Shown here in pieces: positions 25,196 to 32,684 of a stretch of DNA of 45,595 nucleotides. The stretch lies in assembly GCA_946414825.1 (NCBI GenBank), contig CAMKQB010000007.1, positions 1 through 45,595 of the forward strand, read 5' to 3'. Origin of the DNA: an uncultured Lachnospiraceae bacterium. Its GTDB lineage: Bacteria > Bacillota > Clostridia > Lachnospirales > Lachnospiraceae. Position 1 is the stretch's first letter. The number at the start of each line of letters is the position of its first letter. Under the pieces are notes generated by a model. The model worked only from the letters and a program-made list of their open reading frames with translations. It made no database searches and was not told the DNA's origin. A program made the position numbers and the translations under genes.

Positions 25196-25341
25196 GCTCG
25201 CTAGTTTATTTATACATATAGTAAACGATAACGGTATTTTCGTAAGATTTAAGGAGTGAGTTTCATAATAGACTGAAACGAACGACTATAAATCTAGAAA
25301 ATATTAGTGTGTTTAATATATGTATAAATAAATTAGCGAGC
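25196..25341 (+). repeat. Palindromic element E2 (146 nt), second member of the E1/E2 family
   Basis: The outer arms begin GCTCGCTAG and end TTAGCGAGC; the pairing continues through TTTATTTATACATATA on both sides with one mismatch. The inner arms (25221-25265 and 25273-25316) match E1's at 37/45 and 38/44 positions by my count. The centre is a short loop, TTTCA-taatagac-TGAAA. It sits inside the fab locus, between fabG and fabF, and ends about 20 nt before the fabF ribosome site. Confidence 0.8.
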
Positions 25342-25369
25342 ATAACGTAAATATATATTAGGAGGAAAA

Positions 25370-26605
25370 ATGAGACGAGTAGTTATTACAGGAATAGGAA
25401 CTATAAACCCCGTAGGTCATAACCTTGAGGAAGCCTGGGAGAACGTAAAGAAGGGCGTATGCGGTATTGATTTTACTAAGCAGATCGATACAACAAACTT
25501 TAAGGTTAAGGTATCAGGAGAGGTTAAGGATTACGATCCTGCAAACTTCCTTGATAAAAAAGAAGCACGTAAGATGGACCGCTATACACAGTTCGGTATG
25601 ATAGCAGCAAGAGAGGCTATTAAGGATAGCGGCATTGATATCGAGAAGGAAGATCCATTTAGATGTGGAACTATAGTTTCATCCGGAATCGGTGGTCTTA
25701 TAACCATAACTGATCAGACTATGCGTGGAGCAGAAAAGGGTTATGAGAGAATATCTCCATTTTTCATTCCTATGTCTATATCAAATATGTGCGCCGGTGA
25801 GATAGCTATAGATACAGGCTTCAAGGGCGTATGCGAATGTATAGTAACAGCATGTGCCAGCGGTAACAACTCAATAGGTGAGGCTTTCCATAAAATCAGA
25901 GATGGCTATCAGGATGTTATGTTAACTGGTGGAGCTGAAGGATGTATCTGTAATATGGGAGTTGGCGGATTTACTGTTATGCAGGCTCTTAGCACTTCAG
26001 AAGATCCTAATCGTGCTTCTATACCATTTGATGCAGAACGTGGTGGCTTCGTAATGGGAGAAGGCGCAGGTATCCTTATATTAGAGGAGCTTGAGCACGC
26101 TAAGGCTCGTGTCGCTAAGATCTATGGAGAGATAGTAGGCTACGGAGCAAGCTGTGATGCTTATCATATTACTGCACCAGACCCAACAGGAGCAGGTGCT
26201 GCCGGTTGTATGGAAATGGCAATCGCTGATGCAGGTATTGCTAAGGAAGAAGTTGGTTATATCAATGCTCACGGAACATCAACACATCTTAATGATGCTG
26301 GTGAGACAAAGGCTATCAAGACTGTATTTGGAGACCATGCTTATAAGCTTATGGTTAGCTCAACAAAGTCTATGACAGGTCACCTTATGGGTGCTGCTGC
26401 AGCTATTGAAGCTATCTTTACAACAATGGCTCTAAAGGATGGATTTGTACCAGCTACTATTAACTACAAGACTCCAGATCCTGAGTGTGATCTTGATATC
26501 GTTCCTAACGAAGGTCGTGAGGCTGATATAAAGTATGCACTTTCAAATTCACTTGGATTTGGTGGTCATAACGCAGCTGTACTTTTCGCTAAGTACGAGG
26601 GCTAA
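25370..26605 (+). CDS. fabF: 3-oxoacyl-ACP synthase II
   Basis: A 411-residue FabF condensing enzyme that extends acyl-ACP with malonyl-ACP. The Cys-His-His triad is visible: TACASGNNSIGEA (Cys near residue 162), NAHGTSTHLND (His near 303) and STKSMTGHLMGAA (His near 339). ATTAGGAGG lies 6 nt before the ATG. fabH, the usual initiating synthase, is not in this locus, so initiation depends on a gene elsewhere or on another route. Confidence 0.97.
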   Translation: MRRVVITGIGTINPVGHNLEEAWENVKKGVCGIDFTKQIDTTNFKVKVSGEVKDYDPANFLDKKEARKMDRYTQFGMIAAREAIKDSGIDIEKEDPFRCGTIVSSGIGGLITITDQTMRGAEKGYERISPFFIPMSISNMCAGEIAIDTGFKGVCECIVTACASGNNSIGEAFHKIRDGYQDVMLTGGAEGCICNMGVGGFTVMQALSTSEDPNRASIPFDAERGGFVMGEGAGILILEELEHAKARVAKIYGEIVGYGASCDAYHITAPDPTGAGAAGCMEMAIADAGIAKEEVGYINAHGTSTHLNDAGETKAIKTVFGDHAYKLMVSSTKSMTGHLMGAAAAIEAIFTTMALKDGFVPATINYKTPDPECDLDIVPNEGREADIKYALSNSLGFGGHNAAVLFAKYEG

Positions 26606-26656
26606 TTAATATAATAATCGGTTTCCTTAAAAGGAAGCAGACTAATGAGGTGTAAA

Positions 26657-27091
26657 ATGGAACTTAATTCAAATCAGATAAGAGAGATAATACCACATCG
26701 CTATCCAATGCAGCTGGTTGATAAGATAACAGACTTTGAACCAGGAAAGTGGGCCGAGGGTATCAAATGTGTATCCGTAAATGAATCATTCTTTCAGGGA
26801 CATTTCCCTGAAGAGCATGTAATGCCAGGAGTACTTATCGTAGAAGCGCTTGCACAGTGCGGAGCTGTGGCTATTCTTTCATCAGATGAGTTCAAGGGCA
26901 AAATCGCTTTCTTCGGCGGAATCAAGAATGCAAGATTCCGTAAGCAGGTTAAACCAGGAGATGTTCTCGAGCTTAGATGCGAGATTACTGAGAGAAGAGG
27001 ACCTCTTGGTTTTGGAAAGGGTGTAGCTAAGGTTGACGGCAAGGTTGCATGTCAGGCAGAGATATCCTTTGCAATTGGTGATGCAAAATAA
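26657..27091 (+). CDS. fabZ: 3-hydroxyacyl-ACP dehydratase
   Basis: A 144-residue hot-dog-fold dehydratase that forms trans-2-enoyl-ACP. [14 protein letters not shown] carries the active-site His (H14), and [20 protein letters not shown] carries the catalytic Glu. The frame also has an ATG at 26645, with AAGGAAG 8-9 nt upstream. I prefer 26657 because [17 protein letters not shown] matches the family start and GAGG lies 6 nt away, but 26645 remains possible. Confidence 0.95.
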   Translation: MELNSNQIREIIPHRYPMQLVDKITDFEPGKWAEGIKCVSVNESFFQGHFPEEHVMPGVLIVEALAQCGAVAILSSDEFKGKIAFFGGIKNARFRKQVKPGDVLELRCEITERRGPLGFGKGVAKVDGKVACQAEISFAIGDAK

Positions 27092-27117
27092 GCTTTTATT
27101 TTATAAAGGAGTTTCAT

Positions 27118-27609
27118 ATGAATATGAGTCCAGAGGATAGAGCAGGTCTTGATTCAACTGAGCAGTTGGAGAGAAACCCTCTGTCGGCATTATATTCAAA
27201 GTTCAGAATACATTATTATAGAGATGTATTCAGGAGAATTAATTCTAGAGAGCTTTCGCTTACAACTACTGAGGTTTACTGCGTAGAAATCATACATAAT
27301 CTCGGCAAACCAACTATTCAGGAATTTGCGAACTTTATAGGGATTTCTTCCCCAAATGCTACATATAAAGTTAACTCGCTTATCAAGAAGGGGTATGTTA
27401 AGAAGCTCCAGTCTGATACAGATAAGAGAGAATTCTACCTGGATGTAACAGAGAAGTTTTACCGCTACTATAATATCAACGAGAAGTATCTCGATATAGT
27501 TGAGGAAAGACTGAAGAATGAACTCTCACCAGAAGAGTTTAAAATGTTTAATGATACACTCAAGAAGATCTATTACGAGATGATGCCAGAGGTTAATCTG
27601 GATAAATAG
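27118..27609 (+). CDS. MarR-family regulator, probable fatty acid synthesis repressor (FabT-like)
   Basis: A 163-residue winged-helix protein of the MarR family. The recognition region is PTIQEFANFIGISSPNATYKV (near 62-82), followed by the wing GYVKKLQSDTDKREFYLDVT. It is the last gene of the fab locus, 26 nt after fabZ, with an AAAGGAG site. In Lactobacillales the MarR protein FabT sits in the fab locus and represses it in an acyl-ACP-dependent way. By position this gene could play that role and autoregulate through the palindrome at 19885-19914. The ligand and target are inferred. Confidence 0.88.
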   Translation: MNMSPEDRAGLDSTEQLERNPLSALYSKFRIHYYRDVFRRINSRELSLTTTEVYCVEIIHNLGKPTIQEFANFIGISSPNATYKVNSLIKKGYVKKLQSDTDKREFYLDVTEKFYRYYNINEKYLDIVEERLKNELSPEEFKMFNDTLKKIYYEMMPEVNLDK

Positions 27610-27631
27610 AAATGATTTAGTGTATATGATA

Positions 27632-27678
27632 AAAAAGGATTCGTGTTGTTTAGTAATAGACAACTTTGAATCCTTTTT
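27632..27678 (+). terminator. Terminator of the fab locus
   Basis: AAAAAGGATTC (27632-27642) pairs with GAATCCTTTTT (27668-27678), with an inner GTTGT/ACAAC helix. It is symmetrical, with A-rich and T-rich flanks, and could act in both directions. Confidence 0.88.
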
Positions 27679-27718
27679 ATATATTTATTCAAATACGTAT
27701 ATTTTGTTTTATATTTTG

Positions 27719-27748
27719 TTGCGAATACCACGTAAAATAAGGTATAAT
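27719..27748 (+). promoter_or_regulatory. Candidate promoter upstream of a short hairpin transcript
   Basis: TTGCGA (27719-27724), an 18-nt spacer and a perfect TATAAT (27743-27748). A transcript from about 27755 would meet the hairpin at 27773 within 20 nt. Confidence 0.45.
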
Positions 27749-27772
27749 AATTAAATAGATTTGCATAAAGAT

Positions 27773-27804
27773 AAAAGGACAGATTCATCTGAATCCATCC
27801 TTTT
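27773..27804 (+). terminator. Hairpin with TTTT, possible attenuator or small-RNA end
   Basis: AAAAGGA (27773-27779) pairs with TCCTTTT (27798-27804), with an inner GATTC/GAATC helix. The sequence resembles the fab terminator at 27632 and the terminator at 32591. Confidence 0.5.
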
Positions 27805-27984
27805 ACCATTAGTGAAGGTTAAAAGTATTTATATGATTTAAGAAGATAAATCTTCTTAAACAGGGGGCGTTTTTGTATATGTTCAGTATATGTGATTTCG
27901 TGTATAAATGCAACACAAAAAAAGTGCAAATAATATCAAAAAACTGTTTACTGAATTTTGATTTTTGTGAAAGAGGTATAAAAT

Positions 27985-28740
27985 ATGTCAGACGTTTTAG
28001 CGGAAGTTACTAAACTGATGTTTTCAGAGCGTGCAAATGAAGTTAAACATCCAACCTTTGAAAGAGAAATATCTTTATATTTGCTAATTTCTGAGGGGAA
28101 ACTTGAACAGGTTAAGGAGCATATGGCAAAAGCTCCTAAATCAGATGCGAAGGAAAGAGGTATCCTTTCAGATAATCCTCTTAGAAATGCAAAGTATCAT
28201 ATGGTTGCTATGACAGCCCTTGTATCAAGGATATGTATACTTAGGGGTATGCCACAGGATATATCTTATAAGATCAGCGATGTATATATTAAGAAAGCTG
28301 ACGAGTCTACTGATATAGATGATGTTCATAATATTCAGTGGGAGATGGTTAAGGCCTATACAGAGTATATGAATTCTTTGACTTATTCAAGTGCGACATC
28401 AAAGCAGATCAGAGATTCTGTAGATTATATTCGTCAGAATATTCATGATAATATTACTGTCGCTGAGCTGGCTGAGAAGGTTGATCTTAACGAAACGTAT
28501 CTGTCCAAGCTCTTTAAGAAAGAGATGGGATGCACAGTTAGTGAGTATATTCGAAATGAAAAGATAGAAGAGGCTTGTTATCTGCTAAGATACACAGATA
28601 AAACAAGTATCGAGATTGCATCTGATCTGTCATTTTCTTCTCATAGTTATTTTATTAGTGTTTTCAAGAAGGTTAAGGGAGTAACACCTAAGGAATACAG
28701 AAACTATAATTCTGGACAAGTCTTTGATGATATGGAGTAA
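27985..28740 (+). CDS. AraC-family transcriptional regulator
   Basis: A 251-residue regulator with a C-terminal pair of AraC-type helix-turn-helix motifs: NITVAELAEKVDLNETYLSKLFKKEMG near 155-182 and SIEIASDLSFSSHSYFISVFKKVKGVTPKEYR near 208-240. The N-terminal 140 residues are helical and lack a cupin-type sugar-binding signature, so the signal is unknown. GAAAGAGG precedes the ATG. It is transcribed ahead of an alarmone synthetase and a NUDIX hydrolase with 4-nt and 1-nt junctions, so it may be the regulator of that small operon. Confidence 0.9.
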   Translation: MSDVLAEVTKLMFSERANEVKHPTFEREISLYLLISEGKLEQVKEHMAKAPKSDAKERGILSDNPLRNAKYHMVAMTALVSRICILRGMPQDISYKISDVYIKKADESTDIDDVHNIQWEMVKAYTEYMNSLTYSSATSKQIRDSVDYIRQNIHDNITVAELAEKVDLNETYLSKLFKKEMGCTVSEYIRNEKIEEACYLLRYTDKTSIEIASDLSFSSHSYFISVFKKVKGVTPKEYRNYNSGQVFDDME

Positions 28741-28744
28741 ATAA

Positions 28745-29413
28745 ATGGAATATCCTGAAGAAACTCAGCTAAGAAAAAAGGCTGAGGAAATAGCTAAAAA
28801 TTTTTCGCGCACCAAGGAATTTGCTGATGCCATGACACTCTATAGATGTGCAATTATGGAGGTTCAAACTAAATTAAATGTATTAAATGAAGAGTTCTCT
28901 CTCCAGTACGATCGTAATCCCTTTGAATCTATTGAGTCCCGATTGAAGAGTCCAACAAGTATAGTTGAGAAAATGCTTAGTAAGGGGCTGGATATAAATG
29001 TCGAAAATATGGAAGGCGAGATATTTGATATAGCTGGTATCAGAGTAGTATGCTCCTTCCGTGAGGATATATATAAGCTGTCAGATCTACTGGTTCAGCA
29101 GGACGATATACTTCTGCTGGCAAGAAAGGACTATATCGAGAATCCAAAGGCTAATGGTTATAGAAGCTTTCATATAATCGTTGATATACCTATATTCTTA
29201 TCAGATGGTAAGAAACATATGAAGGTTGAGGTACAGTTTAGAACTATTGCTATGGACTTCTGGGCATCCGTCGATCATAAGCTTAAATATAAGAAGGAAC
29301 TGGCTCATCCTGAAGAGGTGGTTGCCAGACTTAAAAAATGTGCTGATACTCTGTCAGAGCTGGACGAGGAAATGGAAGCGATCAGACAGAGTCTGGATAA
29401 GAGGACTAATTAA
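28745..29413 (+). CDS. Small alarmone synthetase (RelQ/YjbM-type GTP pyrophosphokinase)
   Basis: A 222-residue single-domain RelA/SpoT synthetase, without the hydrolase and regulatory domains of full Rel. Key motifs are the RNPFESIESRLKSP basic segment (near 60-73), DIAGIRVVCSF near 98, GYRSFHIIVD near 138 and the catalytic-Glu strand VEVQFRTIAMDFWAS near 160. Members make (p)ppGpp or pGpp and typically assemble as tetramers. Its ribosome site (GGAG) lies in the end of the AraC-type gene, and its stop overlaps the start of the NUDIX gene (TAATG). Confidence 0.92.
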   Translation: MEYPEETQLRKKAEEIAKNFSRTKEFADAMTLYRCAIMEVQTKLNVLNEEFSLQYDRNPFESIESRLKSPTSIVEKMLSKGLDINVENMEGEIFDIAGIRVVCSFREDIYKLSDLLVQQDDILLLARKDYIENPKANGYRSFHIIVDIPIFLSDGKKHMKVEVQFRTIAMDFWASVDHKLKYKKELAHPEEVVARLKKCADTLSELDEEMEAIRQSLDKRTN

Positions 29414-29973
29414 TGAAATATATGGGAATAACTAAGGGTGATGAAGGTAAATTCATCACCCGTTATGATATACATTATCAAACTGAAGATGGACAGGATA
29501 AGAATTATGAGATCATCAGTAGAAATAATAACATTTCCACTTATGAGGAGCTTCATGGTGATAAGCCTGATGCAGTAGTACTTATTATGACAAATGCTGA
29601 TGGTTCCAAGATTCTGCTTAATAGAGAATTCAGAATGGCTGCAGGTATGTGGGTGATGAACTTTCCTGCCGGACTTATCGATCCAGGGGAGGATGCCAGG
29701 ACTGCTGCAGCAAGAGAGCTTAGAGAAGAGACTGGGCTTGAGCTGATAAGTGTTGAGGATATCATAGGTCTCAGCTACAGCGCTGTAGGTTTTTCGAATG
29801 AGATGAATGTATGCGTTGTTGGAAAATGTGAAGGTGAGATTCAGCAAAGCGATTCTTCGTTTGAAGAGATTGAGGCTGCATGGTATACTAAAGAGGATGT
29901 TCGTGAGCTTTTAAAGACTGAGCGCTTTGCGGCTAGAACACAAGCTTACTGCTACATGTGGTCGCGTAACTAA
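29413..29973 (+). CDS. NUDIX hydrolase (ADP-ribose-pyrophosphatase-like)
   Basis: A 186-residue NUDIX enzyme. The box is complete: GLIDPGED followed after six residues by RELREETGL (near 95-118), with an FPAGLID upstream strand typical of ADP-sugar pyrophosphatases. Its start overlaps the stop of the alarmone synthetase gene by one base, so the two are translationally coupled. Some NUDIX enzymes degrade (p)ppGpp; whether this one does is not shown by the motif. Confidence 0.9.
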   Translation: MKYMGITKGDEGKFITRYDIHYQTEDGQDKNYEIISRNNNISTYEELHGDKPDAVVLIMTNADGSKILLNREFRMAAGMWVMNFPAGLIDPGEDARTAAARELREETGLELISVEDIIGLSYSAVGFSNEMNVCVVGKCEGEIQQSDSSFEEIEAAWYTKEDVRELLKTERFAARTQAYCYMWSRN

Positions 29974-30018
29974 TAGTATTCTGAGTGTATAAAGTCTTAT
30001 AAATAAGAGGGGATTATA

Positions 30019-30612
30019 ATGGGAATATTATCTAGATTCAAAGATATAATGGCTTCAAATATCAATGCCATTTTAAAGAATGATAAGGCAACGGAAAAGA
30101 ATATTCGTAAGTATCTGGATGGTCTTAGAATGGATCTGGGACAGGTTAAGTCCGAAACTGAGGCTCTTAAGATAGAGGAACAGAGAGCTAGAAGAGCTGT
30201 GGATGAGAATCTGGCAGAGCAGGATAAGTACCGCAGATATATAGAGAAGTCAGAGGGTACTCCGGATGAGAGAATCTATCAGACTAAGCTTGATAGAGCA
30301 GTAGAGGAAGGCGAGAGACTGGCTTCAAAATATGAGAAGGCAAAGAATGATCTGGCAGATCTTTCTACACTTAACGAGAAGCTGAGCTCAGACATTTCAA
30401 CTATTGAGACAAAGCTGAGCGAATCCCATAGTGCCGCTGCTACAGCTAAAGAGCAGGAGGCGTTATATGAAAAAATGAATGACGCAGCAGATTATCTGAA
30501 GGACAAGGCTGAGGCTATGAACGAGTTAAATAGCGTGTCTGGTTCGTTTGGAATGAGTGAGATAGATGAGCTGGCCAAGAAGTATGATGGGACATCCTCA
30601 GACGAGGATTAA
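30019..30612 (+). CDS. pspA: PspA/IM30-family membrane stress protein
   Basis: A 197-residue PspA-family protein, a bacterial ESCRT-III relative that coats and stabilises damaged membranes. It begins MGILSRFKDIMASNINAIL, the amphipathic membrane-binding helix, and the rest is charged coiled coil (about 25-165). It is slightly shorter than E. coli PspA (222 aa). GAGGGGA precedes the ATG. The following gene encodes the SPFH protein usually paired with it in Bacillus (YdjI). Confidence 0.92.
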   Translation: MGILSRFKDIMASNINAILKNDKATEKNIRKYLDGLRMDLGQVKSETEALKIEEQRARRAVDENLAEQDKYRRYIEKSEGTPDERIYQTKLDRAVEEGERLASKYEKAKNDLADLSTLNEKLSSDISTIETKLSESHSAAATAKEQEALYEKMNDAADYLKDKAEAMNELNSVSGSFGMSEIDELAKKYDGTSSDED

Positions 30613-30659
30613 CATATAGTTTTGAAGTTTTATATTTCAAATATATTTAGGAGGTAGAC

Positions 30660-31643
30660 ATGGGTATATTATCTAATCAATTTGCTAATGTAGTTGAGTG
30701 GGAAGAATATGATGACAATCTTATATTCTGGAAATGGGCTAACAGAGAGATTAAAAAAGGTTCTCGACTAATAATTCGTCCTGGGCAGGATGCTATATTC
30801 CTCAATCAGGGAAAAGTTGAAGGAGTTTTCAAGGATGATGGTGACTATGATATAGAATCACAGATCATACCATTCCTTTCAACACTTAAAGGATTCAAGT
30901 TTGGATTCAATTCTGGAATGCGTGCAGAGGTTCTCTTTGTAAATACTAAGGAATTTACCATCAAGTGGGGTACTAAGGGACCAATAATGCTTCCATATCA
31001 GGGACTTCCGGGAGGTCTTCCAATTAGAGCAAATGGTACAGCTAATGTTAAGGTTTCAGACTATGCTACACTTATTGATAAGGTTGCGGGAATCAAGCAG
31101 TCTTATTCAATCGAGGATGTTAAGATAAGGATAATAACTGTTCTTGATCAGCTTCTGATGAAGTGGATATCCAAAGAAGGAAAGGATATGTTCAACCTTC
31201 AGGCTAGTGCATATGACATTTCCAAGGGTATTCAGGAAGATCTTGATATGGAGATCAGCAAGGATGGTATCTCTGTAACAGGCTTCAGCATTAACAGCTT
31301 CAATTATCCAGAAGAAATACAGCAGAAGATTAATCAGGTTGCTGCAAATTCAATGGTAGGAGATATTAATTCCTATACACAGATCAGCATGGTTGATGCT
31401 GCTGCAAGTGGAAATGGCGGCAACTCAACTATGGGCAATATGGCAGAAATGATGATGGGTGCTACAATGGCTGGTCAGATGATGAATCAGATGAACCAGA
31501 GTGGTGCATTCCAGAATCAGCAGGCGCCACAGCAGGCTGCACCAGAGAGTGCTGGTGGAAATCCTCCAAAGTTCTGTCCGGAATGTGGTACACCAACTAA
31601 TGGAGCTAAGTTCTGTCCTGAGTGTGGTACTAAGCTTATATAA
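30660..31643 (+). CDS. SPFH-domain protein with C-terminal zinc ribbon (YdjI-like)
   Basis: A 327-residue cytoplasmic SPFH (stomatin/flotillin-like) protein. Residues 1-220 are the SPFH domain (starting MGILSNQFANVVEWEEYDD), followed by a Met/Gln/Asn-rich low-complexity linker (about 245-298) and a zinc ribbon with two CPECGT motifs at the C terminus. In Bacillus subtilis YdjI helps recruit PspA (YdjF) to stressed membranes; the same pairing here supports a shared membrane-integrity role. AGGAGG lies 5 nt before the ATG. Confidence 0.9.
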   Translation: MGILSNQFANVVEWEEYDDNLIFWKWANREIKKGSRLIIRPGQDAIFLNQGKVEGVFKDDGDYDIESQIIPFLSTLKGFKFGFNSGMRAEVLFVNTKEFTIKWGTKGPIMLPYQGLPGGLPIRANGTANVKVSDYATLIDKVAGIKQSYSIEDVKIRIITVLDQLLMKWISKEGKDMFNLQASAYDISKGIQEDLDMEISKDGISVTGFSINSFNYPEEIQQKINQVAANSMVGDINSYTQISMVDAAASGNGGNSTMGNMAEMMMGATMAGQMMNQMNQSGAFQNQQAPQQAAPESAGGNPPKFCPECGTPTNGAKFCPECGTKLI

Positions 31644-31673
31644 CAAACATAATATAGAACGGATGGAGAAAAA

Positions 31674-32543
31674 ATGAAGAAAAAATTGGCAGTATTACTT
31701 AGTATGGCGGTAATGACATTAGGATTTGCGGCATGTGGTGATAAGGCCGAGGCTACGGATGCACCTACAGAAGCTACTACAGAAGCGGTTGTTGAAGAAG
31801 CAACAGCTGGTCAGCCAACAGAGATGGAATACATCAGTGGAAATGGTTGGAGAGTAACTTATGATCCAACTGTTATAGAAGTAAGTAAAACAGATGCCGG
31901 GGCTAACTTCGTTTATATCGGAGAGTCAGCAGGTACAAATATGGTTACAATATCATACATAAAGGATAAACAGCCGGCTGAGGCTCTGTATGATATCACT
32001 TCAAAGTGGGGAGCTGATGAAGAGGATATAACTCGTTATGAGGGTATCTTCCCTGGAACAGAAGATAAATGGGGCTTCTGGCGTAAGTATGATACGAAGG
32101 AAGGGAATACAGGACTTTCAGAGACAGCTATGGCAGCTGAGTATAATGATGGTGTTCTTGTCTTTAATATAGTAAATCATTTTGCTGATGATGAGGAAGT
32201 TGATATTCCTGTTTCAGGTGCTATCGAGAATCTGATCAACTCTATCAAGTATGAAGATTACAAGGATCAGACATTATTCTACTATGTTCCGGGGGTATAT
32301 AAGTCAGTAGATGAGGATGGACTTGAGACTTCTGTTGAATTGAAAGAGGATCATACAGGTACACTTCACTTCCAGGATGATATTGATATAATATGGTCTT
32401 CATACGAAGTATATGACGAAGAAGAGTCATTTAGATACGAGTACAGTATCGAACAGAATACATTATACTTAGATTATGACGGAAACACACTTGAGTTTAT
32501 AAGAGAGGGTGCCACACCGACAGATCCAAGTGAGGATAAGTAA
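31674..32543 (+). CDS. Putative lipoprotein of unknown function (289 aa)
   Basis: An exported lipoprotein: signal peptide MKKKLAVLLSMAVMTLGFAA with lipobox LGFAAC (C21), then a Thr/Glu/Ala-rich spacer (about 25-48). The mature part has two portions, a domain around residues 50-190 and a C-terminal beta-rich piece (about 205-280) with regularly spaced Tyr and acidic residues that resembles small DUF-type lipocalin-like folds; I do not recognise it further. It is 30 nt after the SPFH gene and may belong to the membrane-stress unit. Confidence 0.82.
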   Translation: MKKKLAVLLSMAVMTLGFAACGDKAEATDAPTEATTEAVVEEATAGQPTEMEYISGNGWRVTYDPTVIEVSKTDAGANFVYIGESAGTNMVTISYIKDKQPAEALYDITSKWGADEEDITRYEGIFPGTEDKWGFWRKYDTKEGNTGLSETAMAAEYNDGVLVFNIVNHFADDEEVDIPVSGAIENLINSIKYEDYKDQTLFYYVPGVYKSVDEDGLETSVELKEDHTGTLHFQDDIDIIWSSYEVYDEEESFRYEYSIEQNTLYLDYDGNTLEFIREGATPTDPSEDK

Positions 32544-32590
32544 TTGATTCTGGTATAGATAAGTAATTATGTAATAGCGAAAAAGTAATA

Positions 32591-32627
32591 AAAGGATGAT
32601 TCGGGAAATCTAGAATCATCCTTTTTC
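32591..32627. terminator. Bidirectional terminator between convergent genes
   Basis: AAAGGATGATTC (32591-32602) pairs perfectly with GAATCATCCTTT (32613-32624) around a 10-nt loop, with A-rich and T-rich flanks. It serves the + strand lipoprotein gene and the - strand membrane-protein gene. Confidence 0.88.
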
Positions 32628-32684
32628 TTATGCATTGCATTTTTACTATATGATTGCTGGTTAATAGTTATTTGGTTTAGCTTT

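Larger units (their letters stand above)
27679..27984. other. Gene-free, hairpin-rich region between fab locus and AraC-type gene
   Basis: No supportable coding frame. It holds a candidate promoter (27719-27748), a hairpin with T-tail (27773-27804), a perfect 11-bp inverted repeat TTTAAGAAGAT/ATCTTCTTAAA (27837-27860) followed by CAGGGGGCGTTTTT, and an interrupted repeat TCAAAA...TTTTGA at about 27936-27961, just before the AraC-type gene. I do not recognise a known riboswitch. Confidence 0.6.

Noticed and set aside
27679-27984. Known riboswitch or tRNA in the gap before the AraC-type gene
   Set aside because: I could not find a conserved riboswitch core or a cloverleaf; only simple hairpins are visible.
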